Assembly (NCBI RefSeq): GCF_963678165.1
Contig: NZ_OY782755.1
Coordinates: 4,077,501 to 4,141,500 of the forward strand
Direction of reading: 5' to 3'
DNA length: 64,000 nt
Source of the DNA: an uncultured Acetobacteroides sp.
GTDB taxonomy: Bacteria > Bacteroidota > Bacteroidia > Bacteroidales > ZOR0009
Shown here piece by piece: positions 1-8,621 of the stretch. Each line of letters opens with the position of its first letter. Within the stretch, counting starts at the first letter, position 1. The notes beneath the pieces were generated by a model. It was given only the letters and a program-made list of their open reading frames with translations, was not told the origin of the DNA and did no database searches. The position numbers and the translations under genes were made by a program.

Positions 1-528
1 GCCTACACGTTCGTACAGCGAGAAAACGCAGATCCAAAGTTCTTCTTGAACACATTTAATAGTAGTAAAAATCAATTTAGGGAGGAGATGTTCCTTGGCT
101 ATTATAAAAGATATCTTGAAAAGCCTCACTATTTGACAATCCGTGAGAAGCTAACTTCAGATGAGATGCGAATAGTTCTTTCGATGCCAGAATTTAAAGG
201 CCTTCTTAAAAGATTAATTATTTATACAGATGAAGATGTTTCAGGATATATTGATGCACTATTATTACATAAGGACACATTGCAAGAACTCCATTTCACG
301 ACTACGTCTAGTAAACTGATAGATGATATAGGCCATTTAAAAAAAATTAAAAAGTTTAGTATTAATGGCAAAAAACTAGAGAAACTTTCTGAAGGACTGC
401 TTCAAATGAAGAAATTAAAGGAGTTGCTTATCTATAGTGATCAGCTAATTATAGAAGATGTAAAGTTTAAAGAACTTAATAAAATAGAGCATTTTTATTG
501 TTCAGGAAACATTAAGTTTCAAGAATAG
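1..528 (+). CDS. C-terminal part of a leucine-rich-repeat-like protein (5' end outside window)
   Basis: The reading frame is open from base 1, so this is the 3' part of a longer gene; the TTG at 46 is only the first possible start inside the window. The visible 175 residues contain irregular leucine-rich repeats with about 23-residue spacing (for example LQELHF, IKKFSI and LKELLIY segments), suggesting a solenoid protein-binding surface. No catalytic motif or membrane segment is seen. A repeat-borne hairpin terminator follows at about 680-712. The function is unknown, and the LRR assignment rests on the spacing of hydrophobic residues only. Confidence 0.6.
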   Translation, partial: AYTFVQRENADPKFFLNTFNSSKNQFREEMFLGYYKRYLEKPHYLTIREKLTSDEMRIVLSMPEFKGLLKRLIIYTDEDVSGYIDALLLHKDTLQELHFTTTSSKLIDDIGHLKKIKKFSINGKKLEKLSEGLLQMKKLKELLIYSDQLIIEDVKFKELNKIEHFYCSGNIKFQE

Positions 529-559
529 ATGTAGTGGTTATAGACTCGCTTATTCACCC

Positions 560-716
560 CTAGTTCACCGTAGTCCAAATTAAACGCACGAGGCTCGGCG
601 CATCTTGTAAATCCCGTCGAACATAAGTAGCGGTCTTTGACCGCCATTAAACAGCAAGCTTTCACCACCACATAAAAGCGCAGCCATACCAACGGCTGCG
701 CTTTGTTTTTTGCTGC
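560..716 (+). repeat. RAYT-associated repeat (family R1), left-end copy with terminator hairpin
   Basis: This is one of about twelve copies of a structured repeat. It starts near TAGTTCACCGTAG and runs through the cgcacgaggctcggcg block, an imperfect hairpin, a GCGGTC-TTT-GACCGC hairpin, and then AAAGCGCAGCC-9 nt-GGCTGCGCTTT followed by a T-tract. The last hairpin has the form of a rho-independent terminator on the plus strand and lies just 3' of the LRR-like gene. The rest of the 529-984 gap holds other short repeat fragments (GAGGCTATAGCCT, AGGCAGGAGCCTTCGCC) and no gene. Confidence 0.85.
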
Positions 717-984
717 CTCAGCCGAATCTATTCTGAGGCTATAGCCTGCAATGATAGAGTTGACGAAGGCAGGAGCCTTCGCCAAACAAGAAAAATCCCC
801 CTTTTACTATTCTTATTTAGACTGTTTATACCATAACAGCGTAAGCAGTCGGTATAAGCGCCAGTAAGGCAGCTCTACCTCATACTGTACGCCAGCTACT
901 ATTTATACCCTATTTTAAACTAATCACCTTAACATCAGGTGCAGTATTATCGTTTACATATCAGCAAAATAAAAATCGAAGCCC

Positions 985-1569
985 ATGAGACGAACCGTAC
1001 ATTTCATTCTCACGCTTGTGCTACTTGCTATGCTTAGCTGCCAATTTGCAGCTGCACAGGTCAGGTATACGATAAGATCCCAAAAGGTGGAAATAGTGGG
1101 GACATCAAACATCCACGATTGGACAGCGGTAGTTGGAAAGCTCTCCGGATCATCCGACTTCGTCGTGGAGAACAATACGATAACAGGCATTAAAGCAGCG
1201 GTGGTAGATGTAGATGCCAGCTCGCTTGCCGGCTCGAAGGGGGGTATTATGAACAGAAAGATAAAGGAGTGCTTCGACTCCGAAAGCTACCCCCACATTA
1301 GGTTTGTGCTGGCAAAGGTAAATGGCGTTCAAACCACAGGGAATGTATCAACCATCAACCTTGTTGGCAACATTACCATAAAAACCACCACCGTACCGGT
1401 TGAGTTTTTGGTAAAGGCAACGGCACTTGCCAGTGGCGAAATTGAGGTGCGCACATCAAAGCAAATTAGGATGAGCGACTTTAACCTAAAGCCTCCAACA
1501 GCGCTGCTTGGCACGCTAAAGACCGCCAACGACGTAACAGTAAACATCTACTTTCTTCTTAAGAAGTAG
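985..1569 (+). CDS. secreted YceI-like protein
   Basis: The 194-residue protein has a signal peptide (about residues 1-24, ending in AAA before QVRYTI) and then a YceI-like beta-barrel fold. Visible family traits are the early GTSNIHDWTA segment, the KECFDSESYPHIRF segment that matches the FDa..yP.i.F motif of YceI proteins, and a C-terminal MSDFNLKPP stretch. YceI domains form lipocalin-like barrels that bind polyisoprenoid or other lipids in the periplasm; the ligand here is unknown. It lies 58 bp ahead of an outer-membrane barrel gene on the same strand, which suggests co-transcription. A second YceI-like gene follows at 3451. Confidence 0.85.
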   Translation: MRRTVHFILTLVLLAMLSCQFAAAQVRYTIRSQKVEIVGTSNIHDWTAVVGKLSGSSDFVVENNTITGIKAAVVDVDASSLAGSKGGIMNRKIKECFDSESYPHIRFVLAKVNGVQTTGNVSTINLVGNITIKTTTVPVEFLVKATALASGEIEVRTSKQIRMSDFNLKPPTALLGTLKTANDVTVNIYFLLKK

Positions 1570-1626
1570 TAGTATGCCAACCAGCGTATGGCTGGCAACC
1601 CGGTTCTAATTTTAAATCACACTACG

Positions 1627-2955
1627 ATGAAATCAAAAGTAGGATACGCGCTAGTACTTGCCCTTATTGTAGGAGGCTCCTTCGGTGCATCGGCACAGCT
1701 TGCCGATATGCAGTACTTCAACAGAAACGACCAGAACGGAAGGAATCTTTTCGAAACAGCTAAGGATGATTCGGTAAAGTATGGTGGCCAGAAGCTAAGG
1801 GTTGGCGCAGGTTTCATGCAGGCCTTCCAAACGCTCAAGAATCACAATACGGCAACACCAAACATGGTAGGTGGCGTCGATCAGAACAAGCCCATTAAGA
1901 TTGAGCCCGGCTTTGGTCTTGCTGCTGCAAACATGACCTTCGACGCCCAGCTCGCCGATGGCGTTAGGCTCAACCTCACCCTCTACCTTGCCTCTAGGCA
2001 TCATAACGATACGTGGGTAAAAGGGGGCTACATCCAAATGGATAAGCTTCCGTTCCTTAAGGGAGAGCTCTTCGACAACCTGATGAAGTATACCACCATC
2101 AAGGTAGGCCACATGGAGGTCAACTACGGTGATGCCCACTTCCGCCGCAACGATAACGGGAACGCCATCCTTAACCCATTTGCCGAAAACCTTATCATGG
2201 ATGGTTTTGCCACCGAAATTGCCGGTGAGGTTAACGTGCACTACAACGGGCTGATTGGCGTATTGGGGCTAAGCAATGGCCTGCTTAAAGGCGATGTTAT
2301 AGAGAAGACCAACACCAAAACGGGCAAAACCCGCAGCAAGAAACCCTCCGTTTATGGCAAGCTTGGCTTTGACGGCTACCCTGTAGAGGGGTGGCGCCTC
2401 CGCGTTACCCAATCGGGCTACTTCAACGGCGGATCAACCAGCAATACGCTCTATTCGGGCGACCGTGGTGGATCCAGCTACTGGGGCGTGCTTACCAGCT
2501 CCACCGATCTAACCGCAAACATGGCAACCGGCCGATACTCCCCCGATTTCAGCTACCAGGTTAGCTCCCTAATGAGCAACATCTTCACCAAGTACCGCGG
2601 GCTGGAGCTCTTTGGCACTTACGAATGGGCAAAAGGACGACCATACACCAATGACGTAGCCCAGGTGGACAAGCGTACGGTACACCAAATTGCAGGAGAT
2701 CTACTCTACTACTTTGGTGAAAAGGAAAACTTTTACGTAGGCGCTCGCTATAACAGGCTTAGCGGAGAGCTCGCTCCAACCGCAATGGATGCCGACATCA
2801 CCCGTAAGGCATTTGCTGCAGGTTACTTCTTTACAAAAAACATACTGCTAAAAGCTGAATACGTGAAGCAAACGTACGATGGCTTCCCTGCAAATAACAT
2901 CTACAACGGAGCCAAGTTCGACGGGTTTGTCGTAGAAGCAGTGGTGGGGTTTTAA
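1627..2955 (+). CDS. outer-membrane beta-barrel (porin-like) protein
   Basis: The start was placed at the ATG at 1627, because the next 22 residues form a clean signal peptide (KSKVGYALVLALIVGG...ASA) while the upstream in-frame ATG at 1588 precedes it with a non-signal stretch. The roughly 442-residue mature protein is rich in alternating aromatic and polar strands, glycine and tyrosine, and ends in Phe (VVEAVVGF), as expected for a BamA-assembled barrel. It resembles Bacteroidota porin or phosphate-selective porin-like proteins, but no substrate motif is visible. It is adjacent to two YceI-like genes, so a shared envelope role is plausible but inferred. Confidence 0.75.
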   Translation: MKSKVGYALVLALIVGGSFGASAQLADMQYFNRNDQNGRNLFETAKDDSVKYGGQKLRVGAGFMQAFQTLKNHNTATPNMVGGVDQNKPIKIEPGFGLAAANMTFDAQLADGVRLNLTLYLASRHHNDTWVKGGYIQMDKLPFLKGELFDNLMKYTTIKVGHMEVNYGDAHFRRNDNGNAILNPFAENLIMDGFATEIAGEVNVHYNGLIGVLGLSNGLLKGDVIEKTNTKTGKTRSKKPSVYGKLGFDGYPVEGWRLRVTQSGYFNGGSTSNTLYSGDRGGSSYWGVLTSSTDLTANMATGRYSPDFSYQVSSLMSNIFTKYRGLELFGTYEWAKGRPYTNDVAQVDKRTVHQIAGDLLYYFGEKENFYVGARYNRLSGELAPTAMDADITRKAFAAGYFFTKNILLKAEYVKQTYDGFPANNIYNGAKFDGFVVEAVVGF

Positions 2956-3037
2956 CACTTACCTAAATGAAAAAGTGCAGAGCCAGAGATTTCACCTTTA
3001 TGACTTTTATTTTAGAGGAGTCCTCTATGAACCACAG

Positions 3038-3400
3038 AATAGAAAGGTTGCCCATATTTGCTCGCTTAACAACGGCAGGCAAACGTAGTGTTACCAACCG
3101 CTTTCTTCCGTAGACACCATGGCGCAGCCATACCAGACTGGCACGAATCCCTGTTTGAGCGAGGTCGCCTCCACAATGACCCTCAATGTTGTAACGGTCT
3201 TAGGGCTATTACCACATTTGAGGAAGCGCCATTTCTCCGCGACCGAGCGAGTTAATTCGTGCCAAGGCCTTTTGGTTCTTTTGGGCCAGCCAAAAGAACG
3301 GAAAAGAATAAATACTTCGCAGATAAAATCATAGCCAGCATTCAAGCCCTAGAAGAATTCTGTGCTTATTATTTTAAAAGTGATATACCTGATTGCTGGG
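3038..3400 (+). repeat. long intergenic repeat, family R2 (copy 1)
   Basis: This stretch is recognisably the same as 12300-12765 over about 350 bases, sharing the TTCTTCCGTAGACACCATGG and GAGTTAATTCGTGCCAAGG blocks. It contains a perfect 10-bp stem with a 5-nt loop at 3275-3299. The short reading frames across it are not conserved between copies, so it is treated as non-coding. It fills the gap between the barrel gene and the second YceI-like gene. Confidence 0.8.
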
Positions 3401-3450
3401 CAGGGAGTTTACCTTGGCAGACCTCCCTGCCCTACTTTAGCGGATTGCTG

Positions 3451-4119
3451 ATGCTACAGATATTTCTACTACAGGCTGTTTTTTTAGCTCTTGGGGCATC
3501 CAACAACCCCGACGTTCACACCTATGCCTACGAAATACTTTCCGGTAGCCAGATATCCATCTCTGGTAAAAGCAACATTAACACGTTTAGATGCTATACG
3601 GCCAATATCCCGCGTAAAGGATCCTTTTTAGCTTTCGAACCCGAAGGCGTTAATGTAGTAGATTTCTACCATGCCGATGTCGATCTGCTGGTAAAATCGC
3701 TCAGCTGCGGCAGCAAGCTAATCGAGAAAGATCTGAACAGATCCCTTATGGCCGATAGGTACCCATTTATTATGCTAAGCTTTAAGGATGCCAAGCTAGT
3801 TGCGCGATATCCAAATAGAACAGCAAAATATCAAACCACCTTAAGCATGACGATTGCCAGCACAACCCGCAACGTGGGAGTGGACATTCTTCTTCAGCAG
3901 GTAGATCATAACACGTTTAGGATAGTAGGTAGTCAGGTTATTAGCATGACCGATTTTAATATAAAACAGCCAACAGCAATGTTTGGAATGATAGTCGTAG
4001 ATCGTGAGATTACCATTAGCTTCAATATTCTCGCAGCTGTATATAAGGATGTTCTTGGAAGCTATACAATCCCCATAGCGGGCAGTAGCAATTCCTCTGC
4101 TCAGCGTAAGCTAGATTAA
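3451..4119 (+). CDS. YceI-like secreted protein, second copy
   Basis: The start was chosen at the ATG at 3451 because it opens a signal peptide (LQIFLLQAVFLALGAS); the longer frame from 3259 reads through repeat R2. The 222-residue product parallels the first YceI-like protein: an N-terminal ISISGKSNIN segment, a central LMADRYPFIMLSF motif and a C-terminal MTDFNIKQPTAMFG stretch matching MSDFNLKPPTALLG of the first copy. It is probably a diverged duplicate. Its last residues (about AQRKLD) and the stop codon are encoded by the beginning of an R1 repeat, so the original C-terminus may have been replaced. Confidence 0.75.
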   Translation: MLQIFLLQAVFLALGASNNPDVHTYAYEILSGSQISISGKSNINTFRCYTANIPRKGSFLAFEPEGVNVVDFYHADVDLLVKSLSCGSKLIEKDLNRSLMADRYPFIMLSFKDAKLVARYPNRTAKYQTTLSMTIASTTRNVGVDILLQQVDHNTFRIVGSQVISMTDFNIKQPTAMFGMIVVDREITISFNILAAVYKDVLGSYTIPIAGSSNSSAQRKLD

Positions 4120-4235
4120 ACGCACGAGGCTCGGCGGAATTTGGCTACGCCGAGCTCCGCTTCGCAACGATGGTAATAGGCTACGTCGAGCTTCTGTTTC
4201 GTCGAGTTCAGCTCGGCTGAGTCCCCTGCCCATAG
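4097..4235 (+). repeat. R1 repeat, diverged copy fused to the end of the YceI-like gene
   Basis: It begins at CTCAGCGTAAGC, inside the upstream CDS, and continues with the attaaacgcacgaggctcggcgg block. It then differs from the common type by an inserted segment (tggctacgccgagctccgcttcg), also found in the copy at 10002. The terminator hairpin is missing. Confidence 0.7.
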
Positions 4236-4317
4236 CCGTCAAGCTAAAAGATACCATTCTTAAAGGAAGACCATATGCCTGCCCATTCCCAACTCACCCC
4301 TAAATCCCCTCTCTTAG

Positions 4318-4560
4318 CCGAGTGGTTGGTTAACCAGTAAAAGAACGTTTCGGCTTCTGCTTTCTTTACTCAGGCGAAGCCTGCTCGGCCAAAAGAAGGG
4401 ACTTCCAGCGCTCCGATTATGCTGCAGCCTATATCCGTGCCGCACCCCCCTCTTTGCGAATGGCAAGTAGGCGCTTACAGTATGAGCAGGCTCTCCAATG
4501 CCATTCGGAGAGAGGGGGATTGGGGGTGAGTCGGTTTTGCGAAGCGGCAAGCTCCTCTTT
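4318..4560 (+). repeat. family R3 repeat, copy 1
   Basis: This is the first of six copies, all in the same orientation: CCGAGTGGTTGGTTAACCAG, a ctgctcggccaaaag segment, GCTGCAGCCTATATCCGTGC, then an inverted pair (CCCCCTCTTTGCGAATGGC against GCCATTCGGAGAGAGGGGG) and a GGGTGAGTCGG tail. Frames through it are fragmented and not conserved. It belongs to the repeat-filled gap 4120-5280, in which no gene was found. Confidence 0.8.
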
Positions 4561-4671
4561 CGTTGCTTACCCATCCTTAGCTTGACGGCTATCGGCAGGA
4601 GCCTTCGCCAAACAAGGAATTGCCTATGCCATGCCCATCCCCAACTCACCCCTAAATCCCCTCTCTTAGCC

Positions 4672-4960
4672 GAGTGGTGGGTTAAACAGTAAAAGAACGT
4701 TGCCGCTTCTGCTTCCTTTACTCAGGTTACGCCTGCTCGGCCAAAAGAGGGGACTTCCATCGCTCCGATTAGGCTACAGCCTATATCCGTGCCGCACCCC
4801 CCTCTTTGCGAATGGTAAGTAGGCGCTTGCAGTATGGGCAGCCTCCCCAATGCCATTCGGAGAGAGGGATTGGGGGTGAGTCGGTTTTGCAAAGCGCTTA
4901 GCCACCCCGTAGCTTCGCCTGTTCGGCTACGGGCAAAACCCTCCACATAGCAGCGGCAAG
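4672..4960 (+). repeat. family R3 repeat, copy 2
   Basis: This is a near-identical direct repeat of 4318-4560, about 355 bp further on. It has the same inverted CCCCTCTTTGCGAATGG / CCATTCGGAGAGAGGG pair around a short GC-rich spacer and the same exit into GAGTCGGTTTTGC. The tandem arrangement suggests local duplication. Confidence 0.8.
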
Positions 4961-5024
4961 GCTTGCCCTTTTATTGACTAAGCTAAAATAAACCTGACCC
5001 TGCCGCACAACCGCAGCGTATAAT

Positions 5025-5232
5025 CGCTAAATTGCTCGCCTATTTATAATCGTAAGCCTATATTAAGCATGGTAACAGTGGAACACTTCGGTTGCGCCCG
5101 GTTCGGGGCGGTGGGCTTGCGGTTAGATAGTAGATGCACCTCATTTGCGGAAAAGGTATACATACCACTACAAATTTTGGTGGGATATACACCTTAGGGA
5201 GGATGGAGGTGCATATATAAACGAATTAGCGG
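5025..5232 (+). repeat. attC-like right half ahead of the HEPN-STAND gene
   Basis: The block contains CCTATTTATAATCGTAAGCC, a CACTTCGGTTGCG segment, then an inverted pair (GATGCACCTC ... GGAGGTGCATATATAAACGA) ending in ATTAGCGG. Related blocks precede the genes at 8663, 15298, 29414, 44848 and 47527, each ending in (A)ACGAGTT or a close variant. It reads as the L'/R' half of an integron attC site with a long terminal loop. Confidence 0.55.
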
Positions 5233-8200
5233 TCACCCTAAGGACGACCCAATAAAACATAACAAGAAAGACAAATTAATATGGACTATATTTTACATAC
5301 AATTGAAAAAAAGATAAGGCGATTTGAAGGTACAGCCGAGGCTCGAGTTTATCATCAAGTCAGAGTAGAATATGCCTTTTATTTGTTGCTTTCCTATTTT
5401 TGGAACAAAAATTTTGAAGAAATAGGAATTACTGATTTTGTTCTTCAAGGAAATATTATTAAGGAAATCCAAAAACCTTCAATTGGAACAATTGCAAGTA
5501 TAATTCAAAAACTTGACATTGCTAATGAGTTATCTCAATCTGTTTCTAAAAAAGACACTAAACCCGAATTAAGCGAATATGCCGAACTCAGAAATGATTT
5601 AATCGGACACGGTTATAGTTTTGAAGATGATTTAAACAACTTTTCTAATTCATTCGATGTATGGTATCAGAAACTATTGAATCTAAGAGTTCAAATTTTA
5701 AGTAGAAAAACTGATTTGATAGTCTGTCAAGGTTTTGATGAAACTACTCAAGAATATATTGGAACAATATATGATTACGAGGGAGACATTAGAAGTAATT
5801 GGCGGTGTTCGAAAGAAATCTATGAGTTTGAATTCGAAAATCTTTATGCTTCATACGAACCAAACAATTATTCTCGTTTATCGCCATTTATCCACATAGA
5901 AGCTAATGAAGACGGATTGTTTGTATTTAGGAACGTTCAACAAGCACTACTTGGTAAACTTAGATATAACAGAATTGACAAATCAGATAAAGACTTCACT
6001 AAATGTTGGGAAGAGTTCGAATTTAGTGCTAATAACGGTGTTTTAAAAAGACAACCCAACGGCTGTATTATAAATGTATTTCACCCCAACTATAAAAGAT
6101 ACATTGAGGTTGGAAGTATAAAAGAAAAAGTTTACGATTTTCTAACAGGTAAAGAAAAGGGATCATCTGTATGTATTACATTATGGGGGCACGGTGGGAA
6201 CGGTAAAACAGCTACAGTTCAAAAGATATGCGAAGAGCTTTCTCTCAATGAGAAAAAACCTTTTGAATTTATAATTTTTCTTTCCGCAAAAGATAGAGAA
6301 TTGAATAAGTTCACAGGAAAAATTGTTCCTATAAATACGGAGAATCGCATTACCAGTTTTGAAGAACTTATTAAAAAATTGAACTTACTAATCTATTCAG
6401 AAGATTCAACAGACACTAAAAAAATCATTGATGAAAAATCCAGAATGTTGCTTGTCATAGACGACTACGAAACATTTGATGATACGGACAAAGAAAAAAT
6501 TACTCAATTCATTAAACAATTAAATACTGTTTACCACAAAGTAATCATTACCACTCGAAATAGTTTTCTAAAAATTGGCGATGACATTCAAACGAATGAG
6601 TTGGATATATCTAACACAATTAAATTCCTTAATGAGGTATTGACATTTGAACACAACTATACGCCATTACAGCTAAAAGATGTTGAAGCTGAAATTAGAC
6701 AAGGAGATATTAAGAAGGAAATTCATAAAATAACAATTGGTAAACCCATTGAAATTATCCGCTTCGTAAATTGTTTCGTTCAGAAAGGAAAACTTACTGA
6801 AGACTTCCTAAAAGATATGAAACGCGTTAATTCCCATTCTGAAAGAAATGAGTTCTTATATGGTCGAAACTACAAACAACTTGAAGGAGATAAATTAGCA
6901 CAAGATATTTTTACTGTTATTGGCTTACTTACACCACAAGATTCCCTAACAAGTTTGGTCAAACACATAAAATTCATCTTAAATAAAAAAGATGAAGACG
7001 AAGCTGTTTTCAATAATTCATTGGACAAACTCGTTAAGCTTCGCTTAATTGAAGTTGACGAAGACGGTTCTTACAAAGTTGACTCGAAAGATATTCTTGA
7101 AATTATGAAACAAGAATACAACAAGAGAAATGAAGGTTTCCGAAGTGGTACTAGAGCATTTTATGAAAGGATAAAAACAAATATTACTACTGATACCGAC
7201 AGAGCATTATTAACACACGTAAAAACTTTACGCCATCAATCAAATCCAGAAACAACAGTTCAGCAGTATCGAGAAATATTAAGACAGGGGAAAGAGTTTT
7301 CGTATGACGTAAAATTTGAAGCACTTTTAGATTTAGGTGATTTCCTTTTTAATCATCGTGGGGAAAAAGAGCTTGCTATAAAATTATTTGACGAATATTT
7401 TGATGATTATTATGAGTTTGAAGTTTTAAAACGATATTCGAGTTATTCTTGGAGTTTAGACAAAGAAAAATCAATTAGGATTCTTGAGAGTTTTTATGCA
7501 AAAAATTCAACGCGCAACGTAAGTATCACAAAGAATGAGAAACTACATTTGCTTGCGTTAATTGTTATGAGAGAAAGTTTCTATTGGAATGATAAGTTTG
7601 AAAGAGAAAATAACAATAGACAAAAAAATAAAGACCAACTTCAAAGAATATACAACAATTATGGTCATATACTCTTTGCACAACTCAAACACATTAATAT
7701 CACGAAAGATTTAAGCTCGGAAGAACTTAATGACATTACCTTAGCAATAGAAAGTTTAATAGATACTTGCTATCGTATTAACAATAAACCCGTAGCTATT
7801 GAAATATGCGAGTTTGGATTAGCTAACTTTCCTGAACGAATACATTTTAGATTCAAGAGGAAAATTGACAAATTAAAAGGATATAGAAGCCATTTTCAAC
7901 AAAGTCGTCCGAAAACACTTTCTGATTTTGGTGCAAAAGTAAAAGCTGCCTATACACCGTTAGAAATAATAAATCTTGACCCCAAAGACAAAGGATACAC
8001 AGGTACAATTTTGAAATTATATAATGACCAATCAAAATACGGATACATAAAATATGATTCAGACCAAATTCAAGGCAGAATTTATTTTCGTGAAGCAAGT
8101 TTAGTTGGACATAAATTCGAACAATTAAAAGAAGGAGATAAGGTGAAATTTGGTTTTGGCAAAATTAATAAAACTAAATTTGGTGCTATTCAAATGATAA

Positions 8201-8234
8201 AAGCATAAACGACAAGGGCTAACCTCCGCTAAAC
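5225..8234 (+). mobile_element. integron-like gene cassette A (HEPN-STAND-CSD gene)
   Basis: The unit starts with ATTAGCGG (5225-5232) and ends with CCGCTAAAC (8226-8234). TTAGCGG is exactly complementary to CCGCTAA. In integron cassettes the 5' core of a cassette is the reverse complement of the R'' box of its own attC. The first base is A instead of G, so the R' core is imperfect. One gene is enclosed. The attC after it is interrupted by an R1 repeat. Confidence 0.55.
5281..8208 (+). CDS. HEPN-STAND NTPase with C-terminal cold-shock domain
   Basis: The protein has 975 residues. Residues 1-140 are helical and contain R104-N105-(X4)-H110 (RNDLIGH), the Rx4-6H signature of HEPN ribonucleases. 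Residues 150-270 resemble a linker found in large bacterial NTPases (YSRLSPFI). Residues 300-470 are a STAND/NB-ARC-type NTPase: Walker A GHGGNGKT (303-310), Walker B MLLVIDDYE (389-397) and VIITTRN (421-427). A helical, TPR-like region follows. Residues about 904-975 look like a cold-shock OB fold, with KYGYIKY (RNP1-like), RIYFR (RNP2-like) and LKEGDKVKFGFG. By analogy with other STAND defence proteins, the C-terminal part would sense a trigger and the HEPN part would cleave RNA; this is inferred. The gene is AT-rich and sits alone inside a cassette-like unit. Confidence 0.75.
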   Translation: MDYILHTIEKKIRRFEGTAEARVYHQVRVEYAFYLLLSYFWNKNFEEIGITDFVLQGNIIKEIQKPSIGTIASIIQKLDIANELSQSVSKKDTKPELSEYAELRNDLIGHGYSFEDDLNNFSNSFDVWYQKLLNLRVQILSRKTDLIVCQGFDETTQEYIGTIYDYEGDIRSNWRCSKEIYEFEFENLYASYEPNNYSRLSPFIHIEANEDGLFVFRNVQQALLGKLRYNRIDKSDKDFTKCWEEFEFSANNGVLKRQPNGCIINVFHPNYKRYIEVGSIKEKVYDFLTGKEKGSSVCITLWGHGGNGKTATVQKICEELSLNEKKPFEFIIFLSAKDRELNKFTGKIVPINTENRITSFEELIKKLNLLIYSEDSTDTKKIIDEKSRMLLVIDDYETFDDTDKEKITQFIKQLNTVYHKVIITTRNSFLKIGDDIQTNELDISNTIKFLNEVLTFEHNYTPLQLKDVEAEIRQGDIKKEIHKITIGKPIEIIRFVNCFVQKGKLTEDFLKDMKRVNSHSERNEFLYGRNYKQLEGDKLAQDIFTVIGLLTPQDSLTSLVKHIKFILNKKDEDEAVFNNSLDKLVKLRLIEVDEDGSYKVDSKDILEIMKQEYNKRNEGFRSGTRAFYERIKTNITTDTDRALLTHVKTLRHQSNPETTVQQYREILRQGKEFSYDVKFEALLDLGDFLFNHRGEKELAIKLFDEYFDDYYEFEVLKRYSSYSWSLDKEKSIRILESFYAKNSTRNVSITKNEKLHLLALIVMRESFYWNDKFERENNNRQKNKDQLQRIYNNYGHILFAQLKHINITKDLSSEELNDITLAIESLIDTCYRINNKPVAIEICEFGLANFPERIHFRFKRKIDKLKGYRSHFQQSRPKTLSDFGAKVKAAYTPLEIINLDPKDKGYTGTILKLYNDQSKYGYIKYDSDQIQGRIYFREASLVGHKFEQLKEGDKVKFGFGKINKTKFGAIQMIKA

Positions 8235-8239
8235 GTAGC

Positions 8240-8482
8240 TCCTAGTTCAGCGCAATCTCAATTAAACGCACGAGGCTCGGCGGAATTTGCAATTCCGTCG
8301 AACATAAGTCGCGGTCTTTGACCGCAACTAAACGGCAAAACGAGCACCACCACATAAAAGCGCAGCCATACCAACGACTGCACTTTGTTTTTTACTACTT
8401 TTGATTGCGGTCTTCAGACCGCTACTTAGTAAAGTCGAAGTTTAAAACTTCGACTAGCCTTGAGCGCTGATGTAGGCTACGG
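8240..8482 (+). repeat. R1 MITE-like element, full length with both ends
   Basis: The left end begins CTAGTTCAGCG and includes the CGGAATTTGCAATTCCG and GCGGTCTTTGACCGC hairpins. The middle part carries the GCGCAGCC...GACTGCACTTTG hairpin plus a T-tract. The right end has GCGGTCTTCAGACCGC, GTCGAAGTTTAAAACTTCGAC and GAGCGCTGATGTAGGCTACGG. These left and right ends equal those flanking the RAYT gene at 46661. It lies inside the attC that follows cassette A. Confidence 0.8.
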
Positions 8483-8504
8483 CGAACGGGGGCACATCGT
8501 TTAC

Positions 8505-8621
8505 GCCCCGTTCGGAACTACAGGTCTGCGGTTTTAGGTAAAAGACAGCTGTAGCTGCACATATACACCCATATAGGGATATATTAGGTAGCTTTGTTGC
8601 ATATATAAACGAGTTGGGCGC
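8505..8621 (+). repeat. attC-like right half ahead of the glutaminase-like gene
   Basis: It contains a CGCCCCGTTCGG segment and AGCTGCACATATACACCC, then TTGCATATATAAACGA and the core GTTGGGCGC at 8613-8621. The same arrangement occurs at 15150-15241 with few differences. Confidence 0.55.

Noticed and set aside
519..785. Minus-strand open frame of 88 codons
   Set aside because: It runs through an R1 repeat and is not conserved in the other R1 copies; similar frames at 14557-15037, 17476-17697 and 28877-29059 are the same effect.
3259..3450. Longer N-terminus for the second YceI-like protein
   Set aside because: It reads through repeat R2 and would put a signal peptide in the middle of the protein.
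4314..4946. Several open frames on both strands in the R3 repeats
   Set aside because: They follow the repeat rather than a protein; frames differ between copies and have no family resemblance.
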